Assembly: GCA_016866305.1 (NCBI GenBank)
Contig: VGMX01000007.1
Span: 28,658 to 92,657, forward strand
DNA from: Chlorobiota bacterium
GTDB lineage: Bacteria; Bacteroidota; Chlorobiia; Chlorobiales; Chlorobiaceae
Length of the DNA: 64,000 nucleotides
Direction: 5' to 3'
Shown: one piece after another, positions 47,329 through 56,293 of the stretch
Layout of the letters: each line of letters opens with the position of its first letter
How positions within the stretch are numbered: position 1 is the stretch's first letter
Translations under genes and position numbers: made by a program
Notes under the pieces: generated by a model
Database searches by the model: none
Told to the model about the DNA's origin: nothing
The model's input: only the letters and a program-made list of their open reading frames with translations

Positions 47329-49081
47329 ATGCGACTCCAACTCACAACCATATCACCTGTTCATATTGGCAATGGGGAAGAGCTTGAAGTCTCCGACTAC
47401 GAGCTTCAAAATGGCAGTTACTATCGCTTGAACATTGATAAGGCTTTTAAGATTATCGAAGACCACAATCAGTTTGAAAAAATTATCCACTTAATAGAGG
47501 ATAAATCAAGAGATTTATCTAAGGAAAAAGATAATAAGAAGCAAGCAAAATTGCGTCAAGAACTCAACCTTTTGAACTTATGCAAAAATGTCTCGAAGCC
47601 TCTGCACGACCAGTTAAAATCCGAGCTAAAAAATATCTCTGACTACACTTTCATCGACAAACTTCCGAAGAGTCAAACAAAGAGTGGTGGTAAAAACAGC
47701 CGCAAAATCAGTGTTCAGCTTAAAACGGCCGATCGAAGGCTACATACCAGCTTCAAGCCTGAAGGGTGCGATCCGAACCGCACTTGTTGCAAGTGTTATT
47801 CCTTCTCTGAGTGATCATGAGAAAAAGATAATTCTTAAATATATCAATACTGAATTAAACAGGTATAAGAGCGCTGATGAAGATGCGAGAAAAAAAATGA
47901 AGAAGCGGATGTTATCTATCTTGGATAACGAATTGATTTCAGCAACACTTTACTGTGGTAAAAAGAAGAGTGATTGGGGTGATAAGGCCAATAATCAACT
48001 CGATTTCAGTGATGCCAAGTTTGATTTACTAAAACTGCTTTATATAAATGAAACTAATACTTCGTTAGCGTCCGATACACTCGCTTTGATTTCTCCAGCC
48101 CAATACTCTGCAAAAAATGGTCGTCAGGAACTCCGTCATCCGTGCGAGGCAATCGATTCAAACAGGCACTTTGTATTTGATCTCCATATAGATATGGACT
48201 TTCTGTTTGAGGCAAAAAAACGTATCGATAAAAACAACGGTGCGTTTGATCGATATGATAAAATCTGGATTGGTTTTCGTGAAAAGGTTGAACGCCTATT
48301 CGGCTTTAAACTTGATGAGTTGAATACAAATAACAAAAGTGAGATTGAACAGAAAATCATCGGGCATATTTTGCAAGTCTGCCATCAATTCTATGGAGAC
48401 GTTCTGGATCACGATGTGAAATGGATTGAACGAGCTGTACAACAAAGTAAAGACCTGCAATCCCTTGAGGCGATTTATACCGGACTACAAACGCTTAGAA
48501 AAGAAAATGCGCTCCTGTTAAAGCTGAATTTTGGTGCGGGCTTTCACGCCAAGACGGTAATGCTTGAAATGAAAAAACACGATACACCCGAATCCGCCTC
48601 CTTTAAATCGGCGATGCAGGATATTCTGGACACAATGGAAATTGGCAAGCCACATGACTTGCGGCAGGAATATCATGCTAATATGGAAAAATATCCAACA
48701 TCACGTGCACTTGTTGAATATGACAACTATTATGATGCTTTAGGTTGGGTATTGCTTTGTGAAGATGGTCAACTTTCTGAAGAGCAAAGTACAGCTCTAG
48801 ATGAGGTTTTTGCTTTAAAGGTTAAAAATGACAAGCAAATATCGAAACAAATGCAAGATAAGCAAAAACCAAAAGATGCGGTTGTTGCTGAAATTTGTGA
48901 TGATACCATTAAGCCAGTTAAAGTCAGAATATTAGAAGGGACATATAATGGTGTAACAACTATTATGCCGGGTATACATATCGTTGGACTCGGATTAAAA
49001 ATAGGTTCTTTAGTTTTTGTGAAATTAGAATTACAAAAAGGAAAAATTGTTAAGGCAATTTATTTTGATAAATACAAATAA
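47329..49081 (+). CDS. csm5: Csm5, frame interrupted near residue 130
   Basis: Csm5 caps the crRNA 3' end in type III-A complexes. The first frame starts MRLQLTTISPVHIGNGEE, the usual RAMP beginning, and stays meaningful to about KISVQLK (47720). The second frame then continues RPIEGYIPASSLKGAIRTAL, the glycine-serine loop of Csm5, to 49081. Deleting one base, for example in the A4 tract at 47722-47725, would join them into about 583 residues. That is long for the family because of a C-terminal beta-rich extension (VGLGLKIGSLVFVKLE). Confidence 0.87.
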
Positions 49082-49098
49082 AAGTAGTGTTCAGTCCC

Positions 49099-49911
49099 AT
49101 GCGCATAACGCTCACGCTATCGCACCGCAATCCGTCGATAACACTGCCGGTCAATAACTCCTATCTGCTCTCCTCCCTCATCTACAACATCGTTGACCGA
49201 AGTTCCAGCGAATTTGCCGAAAAGCTGCATGCAGAAGGGTACCGTCTGCAGAACAAGTCCTTCAAGCTCTTCACCTACTCGCCGCTTTTCATTGCCGGAA
49301 AAGGCCGGAAGTGGAGCATTCGTGACGACGGCCAGATGAGTACGCGCGACAATCCGCTGCAGTTCACCATATCCTCCCCGAAAAGCGAATTCATCGAGCA
49401 TCTGGTTGTGGGGCTGCTGCACGAGCCGTTTGTTTCTGTTGGAAAAGAGCGCTTCAGGGTCGAGACCGTCCGGCGGCTCGATGCTCCCGAAATATCGGGC
49501 GATATGCGCTTTATTGCGCTCTCGCCAATTGTCTGCGCCACGAAGCGAGCCGGCGTTCTGTACGCGCAGTATCTGTTTCCCGGCGATGAAGATTTCGAAC
49601 GGGTGCTCTGCGAGAACCTCTGCCGCAAGTATGAAGCGCTTCACGGCAGGCCTTATGCTGCAGACAACAGCACTTTCCGCTTCACGCTCGATCAGGACTA
49701 CGCGGATCGCAAAAACGGCAAGATTCAGAAGCTCATCACCATCAAGGAGGGCAGGCCCGACGAAACCAAAGTGAAAGGTCTGCTTGCGCCCTTCCGTCTC
49801 GAAGCGCCCCCCGAACTCATGGAGATCGGCTACGAGTGCGGTTTCGGCGAAAAAAACTCCCAGGGATTCGGCATGGTGAAGGTGGATACCTGCCGCACGG
49901 ATTGCAAGTAA
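49099..49911 (+). CDS. cas6: Cas6 pre-crRNA endoribonuclease
   Basis: Cas6 cuts the repeat RNA to make crRNAs with the 8-base 5' tag. The 270-residue protein starts MRITLTLSHRNPSITLPVN, has the LLSSLIYNIVDRSS helix with possible catalytic residues nearby, and ends with the diagnostic glycine-rich loop CGFGEKNSQGFGMVKV. A GTG at 49087 is an alternative start. Unlike the csm genes it is GC-rich and uses host-like codons, so it probably belongs with cas2 and RT-cas1. Confidence 0.94.
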   Translation: MRITLTLSHRNPSITLPVNNSYLLSSLIYNIVDRSSSEFAEKLHAEGYRLQNKSFKLFTYSPLFIAGKGRKWSIRDDGQMSTRDNPLQFTISSPKSEFIEHLVVGLLHEPFVSVGKERFRVETVRRLDAPEISGDMRFIALSPIVCATKRAGVLYAQYLFPGDEDFERVLCENLCRKYEALHGRPYAADNSTFRFTLDQDYADRKNGKIQKLITIKEGRPDETKVKGLLAPFRLEAPPELMEIGYECGFGEKNSQGFGMVKVDTCRTDCK

Positions 49912-49979
49912 GCTGTGAAAAGGCTTACTTTAGGTAATGTCTGAAAGCAATCCGAAACGAACCGAAGGAGTTGTTGCCT

Positions 49980-50447
49980 ATGCCCAAGCCGAGTCTTTGG
50001 AAAGACATGAAGACTACTTTTCTGCTTCATGCCATTGCCGCGCATTTCAGCAACGGGCTGATACCGGTGGCGGTGCTGTATCTGCTGCTCACCCTGCCGA
50101 CAGGAAATCCCTTTTTCGAGCATACCGTCCAGCACCTGCTCTGGATCACCTTTCTTGCCATTCCCGTTTCCTTTCTTTCAGGTATCCACGACTGGAAAAC
50201 GAAGTACCGCGCGGCAAAGGCTCCGGTTTTCATCAAGAAGATCCGGCTCTCCGGCGTGCTTTTCGTGCTCTGCGCCCTCGGCGTGGCGCTGCGTCTCGGC
50301 GTGCCCGACATCATGGAACGGGGTGATATCCTGCACTGGCTCTACGTGGCCGACCTCTTCGGCATGCTGCCGGTCGTGACCCTGCTCGGTCACTACGGGG
50401 GCAAGCTTTCCCAGCAGAGCCGCCAGCAGCCCCAGAAATCTTCCTGA
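49980..50447 (+). CDS. DUF2231-like four-helix membrane protein
   Basis: The 155-residue protein has four hydrophobic helices. An N-terminal HAIAAHFSNGLIPVAVL and the pattern SGIHDWKTKYRAAKAPVF between helices 2 and 3 resemble DUF2231, a family with conserved histidines possibly for haem or redox. The start at 49980 is fixed by GAAGGAG ten bases upstream; a TTG at 49971 would be too close to it. It is not visibly part of the CRISPR system. Confidence 0.7.
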   Translation: MPKPSLWKDMKTTFLLHAIAAHFSNGLIPVAVLYLLLTLPTGNPFFEHTVQHLLWITFLAIPVSFLSGIHDWKTKYRAAKAPVFIKKIRLSGVLFVLCALGVALRLGVPDIMERGDILHWLYVADLFGMLPVVTLLGHYGGKLSQQSRQQPQKSS

Positions 50448-50465
50448 CACGCAACGGACTTCATC

Positions 50466-50957
50466 ATGCATATCGTGCTTGAACCCCTGACAGCCGAAGA
50501 CGGGCAGGAGGTGCTTGACATCTTCAACTACTATGCCGAGAACAGCTACGCCGCCTATTCCCTGAGTGCTTTTCCCTCCGAGATGGCCGGTCTGTTCCTG
50601 GAGCTCTCGAACGGTTATCCTGCCGTGATGGCGCGCAACGAGGAGGGGCTTGCGGTGGGTTTCGGCATGCTGCGCCCCTACAGCCCCATGCCGGCATTCG
50701 ACAGGACGTGCGAAATCACGATTTTTCTTCGTTATGGCCATACCGGAAAAGGCACCGGCAAGGCGATACTCGACTATCTTCTGGAAGCCGCCCAGGAGAC
50801 GGGGCTGCATTCGATTCTCGCCAGCATCTCCTCCCTGAACGAGGGAAGCCTGCACTTCCATCTGCAGAACGGCTTCCGTGAGTGCGGACGGTTTGTGGAG
50901 GCGGGCGAGAAGTTCGGCAGGAAGTTCGATGTGGTGTACTGCCAGAGGATGCTGTGA
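50466..50957 (+). CDS. GNAT-family N-acetyltransferase
   Basis: The 163-residue protein has the GNAT fold with the acetyl-CoA loop RYGHTGKGTGKAILDYLLEA and a C-terminal FHLQNGFRECGRF. It resembles the phosphinothricin/methionine sulfoximine acetyltransferase branch, which acetylates small amines. It begins 18 bases after the DUF2231-like gene and may be co-transcribed with it. The natural substrate is unknown. Confidence 0.85.
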   Translation: MHIVLEPLTAEDGQEVLDIFNYYAENSYAAYSLSAFPSEMAGLFLELSNGYPAVMARNEEGLAVGFGMLRPYSPMPAFDRTCEITIFLRYGHTGKGTGKAILDYLLEAAQETGLHSILASISSLNEGSLHFHLQNGFRECGRFVEAGEKFGRKFDVVYCQRML

Positions 50958-50992
50958 GGCAGTAGGCCCCCCATGAATCTGTTCCGCGATCC

Positions 50993-51074
50993 AATTGCCG
51001 CGTTGGCCGGTGCTCAAAATCCTCCTGTACTTCGTGTACATTCCGGTTTTTCCGGCTCCGTCCGCCTTGCATTT
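50993..51074 (+). repeat. Dispersed repeat copy B
   Basis: This copy aligns by eye with 42813-42893 (AATTG, GCGTTGG, CGGTGC, AAATCC, TGTAC and CGCCTTGCA blocks). It is in the 260-base gap between the acetyltransferase and the Rieske fusion gene. Nothing else was recognised in that gap. Confidence 0.55.
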
Positions 51075-51217
51075 GAACCACTCACGAAAATTCAATGCAG
51101 GAGCCGTTTTTTACGGCACTTGCCCGGAAGCCGGTGTTCGCTGAACGATAACCTCTTTTTGCGCATTGCATATACACACGGCAAGCGCCGGTTTTCATTC
51201 AATGCTATTTTCTGCCC

Positions 51218-52357
51218 ATGAAATTCATTCCGGTACTTCCTCTTTCGGAACTGCCTCCCGGCACTCACAGAACCGTAAAGGCCGGTGCGGGAGCGATAGC
51301 CCTGTTCCATTACGACGGCCGAATCAGCGCGCTCGGACACGCCTGCCTGCACAAGGGGGGCGATCTCGGGGAGGGGATTCTGCAGCGGCTCGATGACGGG
51401 GAGCTGTATGTGTCCTGCCCCTGGCACGGATGGCAGTACAATATCCGCACCGGCCAGGCGCCTCACGGTTACCTGGACCGCCAGGCGGTTTTCGATGCCA
51501 GGGTGGAGGACGGCGTGATCCTGGTGTCGGAAAAGCCGGTCGTCACGGTTTTCCGCGCAGAGCACGAGCATGACGGCCTCGGCGACCTGCGCCGTCCCGA
51601 ATACCTGACAACCCCGGATTCGCTGCATGTGCTCGGCATTTCGGCAACCAACATGAACCGCTCGCTTCCGCGTCCATCGACCTCCGAGACCGCACTGCAG
51701 GCCGCGCTGGACTTCGCGGCTTCGGAGTACGGCGCCGGGACGCGGATGACCAGGCTGCGCGACCTGCAGTTCCGCCATTGCGAGGGGTATTACAGCCGCC
51801 ATGAGGAGGCGTGCACCTGGCCGTGCTCGATTACCGAAATGGATCCGGAAGACGGCATGACCGGCGTGTACCGCGACCTGGTGCTCTGGGCCGACGTGGT
51901 GCTGCTTGCCACGCCGATCCGGTGGGGGAATGCTTCTTCGCTCTATTACAAGATGGCCGAACGGCTCAATACCGTGCAGAACCAGATCACCCTGCACGAC
52001 CGCGTGCTCATCCGCAACAAGGTGGTTTCATTCATCATTACCGGAGGACAGGACAACGTCCAGGGGGTTGCGGGGCAGCTCAACGCTTTTTTCGCCGATC
52101 TGGGTTTCGTTTTTCCTCCCTTCAACTACATGGGCTGGAGCCGGGGCTGGATTGCCGAGGACATGCAGCATAATGTCGAGCGGTTCATGAAGAGCCGTTA
52201 CGTGAAACGATCGGTGAAGGAACTGGTTGCCAATGCCGTGCAGTTGCTCCGGCAGCTGAAGCTTGTCGACACCGGCAACATCCAGACACCGAAGCCCAGA
52301 ATAACCGAAGCCGGTGGTCTGACCGAACAGCCTGAAACCGGGAGGGAGAGGAGGTGA
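51218..52357 (+). CDS. Rieske ferredoxin-NAD(P)H:FMN reductase-like fusion
   Basis: The 379-residue protein joins two redox domains. Residues 1 to about 108 are a Rieske domain: ACLHKGGDL and SCPWHGWQ give the C-x-H and C-x2-H cluster ligands. Residues about 140-350 are a flavodoxin-like NAD(P)H-dependent oxidoreductase (LHVLGISATNMNRSLPRPS, then VVLLATPIRWGNASSLYYKM). Electron flow between the flavin and the Rieske centre is inferred. No oxygenase subunit lies nearby. Confidence 0.87.
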   Translation: MKFIPVLPLSELPPGTHRTVKAGAGAIALFHYDGRISALGHACLHKGGDLGEGILQRLDDGELYVSCPWHGWQYNIRTGQAPHGYLDRQAVFDARVEDGVILVSEKPVVTVFRAEHEHDGLGDLRRPEYLTTPDSLHVLGISATNMNRSLPRPSTSETALQAALDFAASEYGAGTRMTRLRDLQFRHCEGYYSRHEEACTWPCSITEMDPEDGMTGVYRDLVLWADVVLLATPIRWGNASSLYYKMAERLNTVQNQITLHDRVLIRNKVVSFIITGGQDNVQGVAGQLNAFFADLGFVFPPFNYMGWSRGWIAEDMQHNVERFMKSRYVKRSVKELVANAVQLLRQLKLVDTGNIQTPKPRITEAGGLTEQPETGRERR

Positions 52358-52534
52358 GAATGGTTGCTGTGCGTAAAAAAAAGTCTTTTCCGGGCGGATT
52401 TCCGGTTTCTTGGTAAAAAAACGGAAAAGCCGGGAGCAATCGGCTTTGAAAAACAGTGCTTTTTTCTTTAATAATAGGTTAAAGAAATTTTTACAGTTAC
52501 CGGATCCGGCGCGTCCCCCGTCACGACGTTGGCC

Positions 52535-52567
52535 GGTCCTCCTGATCGCAAAACAATCGGAGGGACC
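52535..52567 (+). promoter_or_regulatory. Hairpin covering the ribosome site of the carboxypeptidase gene
   Basis: GGTCCTCCTGAT (52535-52546) can pair with ATCGGAGGGACC (52556-52567), with two G-U pairs and one mismatch. The right arm contains the GGAGGG ribosome site directly before the ATG at 52569. When folded, the site would be hidden. This suggests control at translation, but it may be chance. Confidence 0.4.
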
Positions 52568-52568
52568 C

Positions 52569-53468
52569 ATGATAAAACAGTTGAGCGCGGTTCTCTTTTT
52601 CCTTGCCCTGCTACTCCATCTGCCGCACAGGGCGTCTGCCGTTTCAGGGCTTGATTCAGAGGTGTACTATCCCGATATAGCCGCCTATATCGTCAAGGAT
52701 GCCGGAGGTTCGAAAGTGTACATGGCCAAGGATACCGGACGGATCATCCAGCCGGCAAGCCTCACGAAAATCCTGACCTCGCTTCTTGCAATCGAGAGCG
52801 GCAAGCTCGATCAGGAGGTGCTCATCACCAGGGAATCGACGCTGGTCGAACCCTCCAAGGCGGGATTCAAGCCGGGTGATCGCATCAGGCTCGGGGATCT
52901 GGTCAAGGCGGCAATGGTGGGTTCCAGCAACGACGCGGCTTTTGCCATCGCCATCCATCTGAGCGGCAGTGTCGAGAAGTTCGTGACCGCCATGAACTAC
53001 CGGGCAAGGAAGATCGGCATGAAGAACTCCCTGTTCACCAACCCGGCAGGGTTCGACAAGGGGATTTACGCCGGCAATATCTCCACGGCCGAAGATCTGC
53101 TGACCCTGACCGAATACGCCATCAAAAACAGGACCTTCAACGAGATCGCGCAGCTGGAGTCCGCTCTGGTGCGGGAGCTGGGCACCAACCGGTTCATCCT
53201 GCTGAAGACCCACAACAAGCTGCTTGCAAAATATCCCTATGCCGTCGGCATCAAGACCGGTTTTACCCGAAGCGCGGGAAAATGTCTGATCGCACGTGCG
53301 CAGAAGGAGAAGGGCGACATGCTGCTGGTGATGCTGAATGCCCGTGGTGACCGGTGGATGCTTGCCGAGGAGATGTTTGAACGGGCGTTCGCCGAGCAGT
53401 CGGGACGAAAGCTCGATTATGCGGTCAGCCACGTTCCGGAAATGCATTCCCGTACGTGGCTGCGGTAG
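52569..53468 (+). CDS. dacA: D-alanyl-D-alanine carboxypeptidase, DacA type
   Basis: The 299-residue enzyme trims the terminal D-Ala of peptidoglycan pentapeptides in the periplasm. A signal peptide (about residues 1-22, ending HRASA) is followed by the penicillin-binding motifs SLTK, SSN (in VGSSNDAAF) and KTG (in GIKTGFTRSAG). The protein lacks the extra C-terminal domain of PBP5, so it is the short form. The start at 52569 is set by GGAGGG five bases upstream. Confidence 0.92.
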   Translation: MIKQLSAVLFFLALLLHLPHRASAVSGLDSEVYYPDIAAYIVKDAGGSKVYMAKDTGRIIQPASLTKILTSLLAIESGKLDQEVLITRESTLVEPSKAGFKPGDRIRLGDLVKAAMVGSSNDAAFAIAIHLSGSVEKFVTAMNYRARKIGMKNSLFTNPAGFDKGIYAGNISTAEDLLTLTEYAIKNRTFNEIAQLESALVRELGTNRFILLKTHNKLLAKYPYAVGIKTGFTRSAGKCLIARAQKEKGDMLLVMLNARGDRWMLAEEMFERAFAEQSGRKLDYAVSHVPEMHSRTWLR

Positions 53469-53478
53469 CGAACTTGCG

Positions 53479-53781
53479 ATGCTCAAGCATGTCGTGATGT
53501 GGCGCCTGAAGGATCGGGCGCATGGTAATGACAAAGCCGTGAAAGCAAGGCTTTTCAAGGAGAAGCTCGAACAGCTTTCCGGACGGATTCCCGGACTGCT
53601 GCATATCGAGGCGGGTGTGGATTTCAGTTGCACACCCTCCTCGTACGATGTGGTGCTGTATTCCGAATTTGCCGACCGGGAGGCTCTTGAGTGCTATCAG
53701 ACGCATCCCGAGCATGAAGCCGTGAAGGCCTTTATCGTGGAGGCGGCCTCGGAGAGGGTGGTCGTGGATTATGAGGATTGA
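53479..53781 (+). CDS. Dabb (stress-responsive alpha-beta barrel) protein
   Basis: The 100-residue protein starts MLKHVVMWRLKD and has the dimeric alpha/beta-barrel pattern with IPGLLHIEAGVDF and HPEHEAVKAFI, typical of the Dabb family. Members form small dimers, and some act in stress response or as enzymes. It begins 10 bases after dacA and ends before a terminator, so the two genes form one unit. Confidence 0.85.
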   Translation: MLKHVVMWRLKDRAHGNDKAVKARLFKEKLEQLSGRIPGLLHIEAGVDFSCTPSSYDVVLYSEFADREALECYQTHPEHEAVKAFIVEAASERVVVDYED

Positions 53782-53826
53782 GGGCTTCAGGCTGTGCATC
53801 GGAAGACCCGGAAACGGGAGGCAATA

Positions 53827-53860
53827 AAAAAAGCGGCATGTTCAATCATACCGCTTTTTT
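53827..53860. terminator. Bidirectional terminator
   Basis: AAAAAAGCGG and CCGCTTTTTT form a stem with T-runs on both strands. It lies between the Dabb gene and the converging ferredoxin gene, and can terminate both. Confidence 0.8.
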
Positions 53861-53885
53861 ATTGGTCAAAAACAGCGCGGGCAGA

Positions 53886-54074
53886 TCATCCCTGAACGAT
53901 GCACTCTGCAGGGCAGACCGCAACGCATGCAGGAGCGTCGGTATAACCGGCACACTCGGTGCAGGTCCCTGCATTGATCACATAGATGTCGTCACCGGCA
54001 GAGATTGCGTTGACCGGGCATTCCGGTTCGCAGGCGCCGCAGTAGGTGCATTCTTCAGTAATGTACAGTGCCAT
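53886..54074 (-). CDS. 2[4Fe-4S] ferredoxin, Chlorobium type
   Basis: The 62-residue ferredoxin carries CTYCGACEPECP for the first cluster, and a second cluster with an eight-residue insertion (CTECAGYTDAPACVAVCP). The start MALYITEECTYCGACEPECP is very close to my memory of Chlorobium ferredoxins, the soluble electron acceptors of the type I reaction centre. They pass electrons to CO2 fixation by the reverse TCA cycle and to nitrogenase. A second copy lies 0.9 kb away. Confidence 0.95.
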   Translation of the reverse strand: MALYITEECTYCGACEPECPVNAISAGDDIYVINAGTCTECAGYTDAPACVAVCPAECIVQG

Positions 54075-54188
54075 ATCAGGTTCCTTTCTTAAGGTTGGTT
54101 GTTAAATACAGAGAAAGAACAATTCGCAGAATTTCGAAAATATAAGCTTTTTTTCGGGCCGACAAAAAAAACCCGGCCGTTCATCGGC

Positions 54189-54905
54189 TTATTTTGGCAT
54201 GAACGGAAACGGCAGCGGGAAGGGAAAGGTTTTTTCCACCATTTTTTTCAGGTATTCGAAGCGCACGGCAACCGAGGTGACGATGTAGGGCATGACCTCG
54301 ATGCTGAAGGACGCCTCGCCCATGAGATGTCACGGGATGCCGGTGAGGGGATAGAGCTTGATGAAGTTGTCGTGCATGGTTTTCTGGAACGCTTCCGGAG
54401 TAATGCCTTCGGCTGGTTTGAGCAGGATATTGAAGGTGTTGTACCGGCTCCGGTCGTAGGAGAGGATCTGTTGCCTTTTGCCTGCTGTTCGCTGAAAAAT
54501 TTCGTGCCGGGAAGCGGCACGGCGAAGTTCAGCGAAGAGAGCACGGCTCCGCTTTGCCGGGAGAATTCAACGATACGTTCGGCAACGGCAATCTGTTCTC
54601 CGAGCAGTTCCGGATCGATGGCGAAATATTTCCGGTGGTAGATTTCCGGCGTGACGCACATCTTGCAGGTGTGCGGGCAGTCGCGGCTGGTGAGAATCGG
54701 GAACGGGCGCAGTGTTCTGCGTTCGGCATCTTCGAGAATCTGCAGCCACATGTTCTCTGCCATGCCTGACGCTACGCTGGCATACCGCGAGGCCACTTCG
54801 ATCAGGAGCGATGCGTGGTTTCCGCCGATAATGCAGGGTTTGCGAAGCCGTCGGCAATCTGGTAGGCCCGCTGCGCCTGGAATATAGACAATGGGGGGGC
54901 ACAAC
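54189..54905 (-). pseudogene. Remnant of a B12-binding radical SAM protein
   Basis: Fragments in two frames match one protein. The first has IIGGNHASLLIEVASRYASV, then SRDCPHTCKMCVTPEIYHR with the CxxxCxxC iron-sulfur motif and LNFAVPLPGTKFFSEQQ. The second continues RYNTFNILLKPAEGITPEAF to a TGA, then EASFSIEVMPYIVTSVAVRF to the final stop. The N-terminal cobalamin domain start, a part after the cluster motif and the frame are lost. Such proteins include tetrapyrrole and lipid methyltransferases in green sulfur bacteria, but which one cannot be said. Confidence 0.8.
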
Positions 54906-54964
54906 TCTGCACCCCTGTCAGAAAGGGTGCAATGCAGACGGAAGGAATGTGTCCCCCGAACAGC

Positions 54965-55153
54965 TCAGACCTTGAAGATGCAGTCCACCGGACAGACGGC
55001 CACACAGGCGGCCTCGTCGTGATAGCCGGCGCAGTCTGTGCAGACGGTTTCGTCGATGACGTAGATGTCGTCTCCGGCAGAGATTGCGTTGACCGGGCAT
55101 TCGGGTTCGCAGGCGGCGCAGTAGGTGCATTCTTCGGTAATACGATGTGCCAT
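54965..55153 (-). CDS. 2[4Fe-4S] ferredoxin, second copy
   Basis: This 62-residue protein is a paralogue of the ferredoxin at 53.9 kb: both share EECTYC and ACEPECPVNAISAGDDIYVI, with differences at the ends and in the insertion of the second cluster (CTDCAGYHDEAACVAVCP). All eight cysteines are present. The pair would give two low-potential carriers, as in other green sulfur bacteria. An ATG at 55153 gives the standard start. Confidence 0.95.
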   Translation of the reverse strand: MAHRITEECTYCAACEPECPVNAISAGDDIYVIDETVCTDCAGYHDEAACVAVCPVDCIFKV

Positions 55154-55309
55154 GGTGGTTTCCCTGTTTTATGTGTTGGCTTGTTGCGTTGCGGAACGCA
55201 TCAGTCACTACAAACCCTGGGGGAGTAAAAAAGTTCCTCGTTTGCTTCTCCCGGCGCGGCAGGGCGGAAATGATATGCCGTTTGCCCACAGCGGTTTTCG
55301 CCGGGCATC

Positions 55310-56269
55310 CTAACGGCTTTCATGGATTTCGTATGCGTTGATGATATCCCTGACCAGCTTGTGGCGCACCACGTCGGATTTGTCGAGATACACGAAACTG
55401 ATGCCCTTGATGTTCTTGAGGATGCGTTCGGCATTCGGCAGGCCTGACTCCATGGTGGTAGGCAAATCGATCTGCGTGACGTCGCCGGTGATGATGGCCT
55501 TGGAGTTTATGCCGAGCCGGGTAAGGCACATTTTCATCTGCTTGCTCGACGCGTTCTGCGCCTCGTCGAGGATGATGAAGGAGTTGTTCAGGGTCCGGCC
55601 CCGCATGTAGGCGAGCGGCACGATTTCAATGACCCGGCGCTCGGTGAGAAACTTGAGCTTTTCAGCGGTCAGCATGTCCTGCAGGGCGTCGTAGAGCGGT
55701 CTGAGGTAGGGGTCTATTTTCTGTGCGAGATCTCCGGGAAGAAAACCCAGGCTTTCTCCGGCTTCAACGGCGGGCCGGGCAAGCACGATCCGTTTCACGC
55801 TTTTGGCTTTCCACGCGGCCACCGCAATGGCCACGGCCGTATAGGTTTTGCCGGTACCGGCCGGACCGATCGCGAACACGATGTCGTTGCTCCTGGCTTC
55901 GGCCACCATGCGCCGCTGGCCGTTCGTTTTGGCTTTCACGGCGTAATCGGCTGTGGCGACAATGATGTCCTCATCATCCGGCAGTGCGGGTTTCGTGGAG
56001 GGCGCCGGGGCCAGCGCAAGGCTGATCAGGGCGTTGAGATCGTTTTCAAGCACTTCACCGTGCTTGTCGGCAAGAAAGATCATCTCCCTGAAAATCCGTT
56101 CGAGAGCCCCGACCGTTTCTGCCTCGCCGTTCAGCGTGAGGATTGCCCCTCTTGCAGTGATCTGCGCATCCGGAAAGGCGTTTCTGATGGTTTTCAGATA
56201 GGAGTCGAAAGGGCCGAAGAGAATGACCGGTTCAATTCCGCGGATCTCGATTTTTTTTTCGATACTCAA
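55310..56269 (-). CDS. phoH: PhoH-family ATPase/RNA-binding protein
   Basis: The 319-residue protein has an N-terminal KH-like segment (about residues 20-100) and the PhoH ATPase domain with Walker A GPAGTGKTYTAVAIAV, RPAVEAGESLGFLPGDL and Walker B FIILDEAQNAS. Its cellular role is uncertain; PhoH proteins are linked to phosphate starvation and RNA metabolism. It is separated from hldD by 24 bases, on the same strand. Confidence 0.92.
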   Translation of the reverse strand: MSIEKKIEIRGIEPVILFGPFDSYLKTIRNAFPDAQITARGAILTLNGEAETVGALERIFREMIFLADKHGEVLENDLNALISLALAPAPSTKPALPDDEDIIVATADYAVKAKTNGQRRMVAEARSNDIVFAIGPAGTGKTYTAVAIAVAAWKAKSVKRIVLARPAVEAGESLGFLPGDLAQKIDPYLRPLYDALQDMLTAEKLKFLTERRVIEIVPLAYMRGRTLNNSFIILDEAQNASSKQMKMCLTRLGINSKAIITGDVTQIDLPTTMESGLPNAERILKNIKGISFVYLDKSDVVRHKLVRDIINAYEIHESR

Positions 56270-56293
56270 TACTGAGGGTTCCTGCTTTTTGCT

